Assembly: GCA_025054775.1 (NCBI GenBank)
Contig: JANWZA010000035.1
Coordinates: 1-55,018, forward strand
Length of the DNA stretch: 55,018 nt
Origin: Microscillaceae bacterium
GTDB taxonomy: Bacteria; Bacteroidota; Bacteroidia; Cytophagales; Microscillaceae
Reading direction: 5' to 3'
Part shown: positions 51,717 through 55,018 of the stretch, piece by piece
Position numbering within the stretch: position 1 is the first letter of the stretch
How the letters are laid out: each line of letters opens with the position of its first letter
Made by a program: the position numbers and the translations under genes
Notes under the pieces: generated by a model
What the model saw: the letters and a program-made list of their open reading frames with translations, nothing else
Databases searched by the model: none
What the model was told of the DNA's origin: nothing

Positions 51717-53546
51717 CTAGGAGTGGAAATTATGCCAGTACATTTGTTGATAGATACCATTTTGCTGGGCTAAAAGTTGTGAGTGCGTACCTTTTTCTAC
51801 AATTTCACCATTTTGGAGAACGATAATCTCATCTGCACTTTGGATGGTGCTGAGTCGGTGAGCAATTACTAAAGTAGTGCGGTTTTGCATCAAATTTGCA
51901 AGAGCCTCTTGCACTAATTTTTCAGAGACAGTATCCAAAGCAGAAGTTGCTTCATCCAAAATCAAAATAGATGGATTTTTAAGAATAGCACGAGCAATAG
52001 CAATACGTTGTTGCTGCCCACCTGAGAGTTTCATACCTCTATCACCTACAATAGTTTGGTAACCTTTTTCAGTTTGCATGATAAACTCGTGGGCATGAGC
52101 AATGCGTGCTGCTTGTTCTACTTCGTTGGGAGTAGCTTGGGGCTTAGCAAAGGCAATATTGTTGTAAATAGTATCATTGAACAAAATAGTTTCTTGCCAT
52201 ACTACTCCTATTTTTTCAACAATTGAGTTAATTTGATATTGTTTAATATCTTTTCCATCAATTAAAATTTGCCCTTGCTCGATATCATAAAAGCGAGGAA
52301 TTAGGTAGGCGATAGTTGATTTTCCACTACCCGTTGCCCCTACCAAAGCTACGGTCTTCCCTTTGGGGATAGTGAAACTAACACTTTTCAAAATCCATTT
52401 CTCTTCATACCGAAACCATACATCCTTAAATTCAATGCTATGCTTAAATTCCGTGAGTGGTTGAGCGTGAGGCAAGTCTTGAATTTGACTTGGCGTATCT
52501 ATAATGGCAAACATTCTCTTGGCTGAAACAATACTACGTTGCAGGCTACTAATAGAATTAGAAATATCTTTGGCAGGACGGAGCACTTGGGAAAAGAGTA
52601 CCAAATAAGTAATAAATTCGCTGGCTTGCATAGTAGGTTTTTCTGCTAATACTAAACTTCCCCCGTAAAGCAGAATTAGACTGATAACCAAAATCCCAAA
52701 CACTTCTGAAATAGGAGAAACCAACTCACGCCATCTGCCCATACGTACAACTATACGCGCATATTGCTTTATTTCTTGATTGAATTTTTGCTGAATGTAT
52801 CCTAATGCTCCAAAGCCTTTAATAACTTTCAGGCCACCAAGTGCCTCTTCTAACAAGCTATTAATAGAGCCGATTTTTGCTTGCCCTTTTTCAGCCTGAT
52901 TGCGTAAACGCTTGATAATGAAGTTGATAATTATACCCGAAAGGGGTATCAAAAAGAGAGTGAAGAGGGTAAGTTGTGCAGAAATGTAAAATAAAGCTAC
53001 AAAGTACCCTACTAAAGCTACAGGAGATTTGAGCAAAAGGTGAAAAATATTTTGTATGGTAAATTCTAGCTCGTAACTATCTGTGGTGAAACGTGCCATA
53101 AGGTCACCCTTTCGTTTTTCTGAGAAATAGCCTAAATGTAATGAGGTGATTTGTTGAAACATAACTTGCCGTATGTTGCGAATAATTTTCGCTCGCAGGT
53201 ATTCGGTTATCATAATAGAAGTATATAGGGCAATATTAGCTAAAATAACCGAACTAATAAGGATTAGGCATACAAATTGCAGAGCCTCCCACTTTCCTTG
53301 CTCAGATATGGTGCGTTGGAAATAGTAATCAAATAATGCTAATACATATTTTACATTCCAGTTGAAAGTAGGAAGTGTCGGGTTAGGTGTAAGTGGCTTA
53401 TTACCAAAGAGCAAATCTAAAAGAGGAATAAGCAGAGAAAAATTGAATATAGAAAAAAGTGTGTGCAAAAAAGTAAGCACACCATAAGAAATAAAAAAAA
53501 TGTAAAGTGGCTTGCCGTAGGACAAGATACGAATAAATACTTTCAT
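51717..53546 (-). CDS. ABC exporter, MsbA/multidrug type (TMD-NBD fusion)
   Basis: 609 residues. N-terminal six-helix exporter domain (about 1-330) and C-terminal ATPase with Walker A LVGATGSGKSTIAYL, Q-loop, signature MKLSGGQQQRIAIARAIL, Walker B SILILDEATSALD and H-loop VIAHRLST. It works as a homodimer or half-transporter pair. The MsbA-like order and lack of accessory domains suggest lipid or drug export. The substrate is unknown. The TMD keeps the coupling-helix pattern FSEKRKGDLMARFTTDSYEL. It precedes the receiver genes on the same strand. Confidence 0.93.
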   Translation of the reverse strand: MKVFIRILSYGKPLYIFFISYGVLTFLHTLFSIFNFSLLIPLLDLLFGNKPLTPNPTLPTFNWNVKYVLALFDYYFQRTISEQGKWEALQFVCLILISSVILANIALYTSIMITEYLRAKIIRNIRQVMFQQITSLHLGYFSEKRKGDLMARFTTDSYELEFTIQNIFHLLLKSPVALVGYFVALFYISAQLTLFTLFLIPLSGIIINFIIKRLRNQAEKGQAKIGSINSLLEEALGGLKVIKGFGALGYIQQKFNQEIKQYARIVVRMGRWRELVSPISEVFGILVISLILLYGGSLVLAEKPTMQASEFITYLVLFSQVLRPAKDISNSISSLQRSIVSAKRMFAIIDTPSQIQDLPHAQPLTEFKHSIEFKDVWFRYEEKWILKSVSFTIPKGKTVALVGATGSGKSTIAYLIPRFYDIEQGQILIDGKDIKQYQINSIVEKIGVVWQETILFNDTIYNNIAFAKPQATPNEVEQAARIAHAHEFIMQTEKGYQTIVGDRGMKLSGGQQQRIAIARAILKNPSILILDEATSALDTVSEKLVQEALANLMQNRTTLVIAHRLSTIQSADEIIVLQNGEIVEKGTHSQLLAQQNGIYQQMYWHNFHS

Positions 53547-53575
53547 TGAAAAAATGTAACTTCTAAAAGAGAAGA

Positions 53576-53968
53576 TTAGCTTAAAAATTTAGCTAATTTT
53601 TCTTCATCAATTGGTTTTTTTAGGTAATCTACCACAAAGGGATAAGAAGCGGTTTTAGCCTTTATATCTTTTTCTGCCATATCTGAAATTACCACGATTT
53701 TAGTTCCAGGATATTTGTTTTTGTAATTACTTTGGTAATGTTTCAAAAAAAACTCGCCATCTCCAAGAGGCATGTTCAAATCCAAAGTAATAAGGTGAGG
53801 AAAATCCATGTTTTTATCGCAAATTTCCAGGTATTGTAATCCTGTTTGTCCACTCATCTTTAACTCAATACGTGCTGAGCTCGCAATTTTCTTGAGAATT
53901 TTGAAAGTGATAAAAGCAAAAGTTTTATCATCATCAATGATTAAAATATGTTTTAATTTACTATTCAT
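53576..53968 (-). CDS. Single-domain response regulator (copy 1)
   Basis: 130 residues with a complete receiver fold: acidic triad ILIIDDDKTF (Asp12-14), phospho-acceptor Asp63 in LITLDLNMPLGDG, Ser95 in VVISDM and Lys117-118 before Pro119 in DYLKKPI. There is no output domain. By hand alignment without gaps it matches the next gene (54072-54464) at 68 of 130 positions, about 52%. It ends 30 bases before the ABC exporter gene begins downstream. Confidence 0.92.
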   Translation of the reverse strand: MNSKLKHILIIDDDKTFAFITFKILKKIASSARIELKMSGQTGLQYLEICDKNMDFPHLITLDLNMPLGDGEFFLKHYQSNYKNKYPGTKIVVISDMAEKDIKAKTASYPFVVDYLKKPIDEEKLAKFLS

Positions 53969-54071
53969 CTTTCTAAATTTGGGTTAATGGTTAATATTAT
54001 GGTGCAAAATATGAAACATAGTTATAGTACAAAGTATAAAAATAGTAATAACAATATTAAGAATTGAGCAA

Positions 54072-54464
54072 TTACTTTAACAATCGTGCAAGTTCTTTTT
54101 CATCTGTAGGTTTAGTAAGCACACCTGTAATAAAATCATATGCTTCTATTTTTTTGCTTGACTCCTGCACAGGTAGGGCTGATATAACAATAATCTTTGT
54201 GTTAGGGTAGCGTTTTTGAAATTTATTTTTGTACTGCTCCAAGAAGTCTGTACCATCTCCCAGGGGCATACTCAAGTCTAGAGTAATAATATCGGGGAAG
54301 GTACTAGCTTTATCGCATTCGTCTAAGTATTGCATAGCAGTATGCCCACTCATTTTAAGTTCTATTTTTCGGCTGTCAGTAATTTTTTTAATCAACGTAT
54401 AGGTAATGAAAACAAATGTTTTATCGTCATCTATTACCACTATATGTTTGTTAGAGGCATTCAT
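54072..54464 (-). CDS. Single-domain response regulator (copy 2)
   Basis: 130 residues, paralogue of the preceding receiver. Asp12-14 in VVIDDDKTF, phospho-acceptor Asp63 in IITLDLSMPLGDG, Ser95 in IVISAL and Lys118-Pro119 in LTKPTDE. No histidine kinase is encoded in the window, so the cognate kinase or kinases are elsewhere. The pair probably arose by tandem duplication. Confidence 0.92.
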   Translation of the reverse strand: MNASNKHIVVIDDDKTFVFITYTLIKKITDSRKIELKMSGHTAMQYLDECDKASTFPDIITLDLSMPLGDGTDFLEQYKNKFQKRYPNTKIIVISALPVQESSKKIEAYDFITGVLTKPTDEKELARLLK

Positions 54465-54616
54465 AGTTGTTTGGTAGAAATAAAATCAACAAATGAAACT
54501 TAGTATGAAATAATATCATTTTTGAACGATTTTATTTACTTTCTTTTGCAAATTTAGTTTTTTTGTTTGAAAAAAAAACTTTTTGTTATTTTTTATGTCT
54601 TTTTACTGAGAAAAAG

Positions 54617-55018
54617 CTATTCCCACAAGGGATAGTGTTCTAGTGTAATATTTCTTCCGAAAAAAAACTGAGCAGTTTGCTCAAAAGATTGGGTATAATC
54701 GGAGATATAGAATTTAAGTATAGTATTTTTTCGGGTTTCAACTTGTAGTAAGTTAAGTTCTGTTAATTTTTGTTTTAGGTAGTTAGCTACTAATAAAGAA
54801 CTGTCTAAAATTTCTACCTTGTGTTGATAAAAATCAGCTATTTCTTCTTTTATGAGTGGGTAATGCGTACAAGCCAGTATAAGTGCTTGAATATCAGCTA
54901 AAATTGGATTACTTAGGTATTCCTGTATAACAGCTTTGCTAATATTTTTATTGAAAAATCCTTCTTCAATCATAGGAGCAAGCAAGGGCGTAGCCAAGGA
55001 TTGTAATTCAATATTTTG
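54617..55018 (-). CDS. murI: Glutamate racemase, C-terminal part (truncated by window edge)
   Basis: The frame is open to the window edge (residues NIELQSLATPLLAPM begin the visible part), so the N-terminus is outside. Near residue 45 of the visible part is ILACTHYPLI, the second catalytic Cys segment of MurI (GCTHYPL). VEILDSSLLVANYL and the terminal FFGRNITLEHY follow. It makes D-glutamate for peptidoglycan. The N-terminal catalytic Cys is not in view. Confidence 0.9.
   Translation of the reverse strand, partial: QNIELQSLATPLLAPMIEEGFFNKNISKAVIQEYLSNPILADIQALILACTHYPLIKEEIADFYQHKVEILDSSLLVANYLKQKLTELNLLQVETRKNTILKFYISDYTQSFEQTAQFFFGRNITLEHYPLWE

Noticed and set aside
1-55018. Search for tRNA, rRNA, insertion sequences, phage genes and integrases
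   Set aside because: No cloverleaf, rRNA segment, transposase motif or integrase motif was recognised by reading; a tRNAscan or ISfinder search could still find weak cases.

Overview
The window is AT-rich chromosomal DNA from a member of the Bacteroidota, most likely Cytophagales-like. The genus cannot be fixed from sequence alone. The evidence is: Bacteroidota-type -7 boxes (TAnnTTTG) in front of many genes and no clear Shine-Dalgarno sequences; families typical of the phylum (DUF3127, DUF3098, DUF4286, SiaC/DUF1987, a fused alpha-beta 2-oxoacid dehydrogenase E1, MetZ-type sulfhydrylase, exported TPR-CHAT protein); and a very AT-rich intergenic background. No tRNA, rRNA, CRISPR array, prophage or insertion sequence was found.

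Layout. 1-4.6 kb: the tail of a surface-polysaccharide region (GT4 fragment, GT2, asparagine synthetase) and a convergent RmlD-like reductase. 4.6-6 kb: DUF3127 protein divergent from SiaC, then a small DUF3098 membrane protein. 6.4-10.6 kb: a 1411-residue exported TPR-CHAT protein. 11.1-13.6 kb: a compact three-gene operon (RsbW-like kinase, a 43-residue Cys-rich membrane peptide, HAD phosphatase) behind fructose-bisphosphate aldolase. 13.8-20.2 kb: a CzcCBA-type metal-efflux operon with an extra outer-membrane barrel gene. 20.4-22.1 kb: ElbB-like protein and an alpha/beta hydrolase. 22.7-28.2 kb, plus strand: NhaA, ALDH7, RidA, DUF4286, a STAS-like protein and 3-hydroxyacyl-CoA dehydrogenase. 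28.8-34 kb: fused 2-oxoacid dehydrogenase E1, ribulose-phosphate epimerase, and a coupled unknown/GT39-like pair. 34.1-36 kb: metZ and hisH, divergent. 36.5-39.6 kb: dnaB, pyrH, frr. 39.7-44.4 kb, minus strand: membrane protein, SixA-like phosphatase, FGGY kinase, TatD, GT61. 44.6-47.7 kb, plus strand: CpsB-like PHP phosphatase, epimerase, serine hydrolase lipoprotein. 47.8-55 kb, minus strand: an uncharacterised three-gene cluster, a frameshifted membrane SpoIIE-type phosphatase, an MsbA-like ABC exporter, two paralogous receiver proteins and the start-less end of murI.

The most notable observations are: (i) two diverged copies of a roughly 120-nt intergenic element (28.3 kb and 41.0 kb) in which conserved blocks are separated by a variable 20-nt segment, with a reading frame that is not conserved; (ii) a membrane SpoIIE phosphatase split by one missing base in a T-run, and a second protein-like stretch near 39.7-39.9 kb that also becomes continuous if single bases are restored in A-runs, which suggests either decay or homopolymer indels in the assembly; (iii) scattered partner-switching components (SiaC, RsbW-like, STAS-like, SpoIIE phosphatase); (iv) the exported TPR-CHAT protein with an intact His/Cys pair; and (v) a 43-residue Cys-rich membrane peptide that is easily missed.

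Several starts were moved inward from the longest open frame because a -7 promoter box, a terminator or a signal peptide lies inside the extension (TPR-CHAT, CzcB-like adaptor, DnaB, serine hydrolase, DUF3127, HisH). All family calls come from reading motifs by eye. No database search was run.
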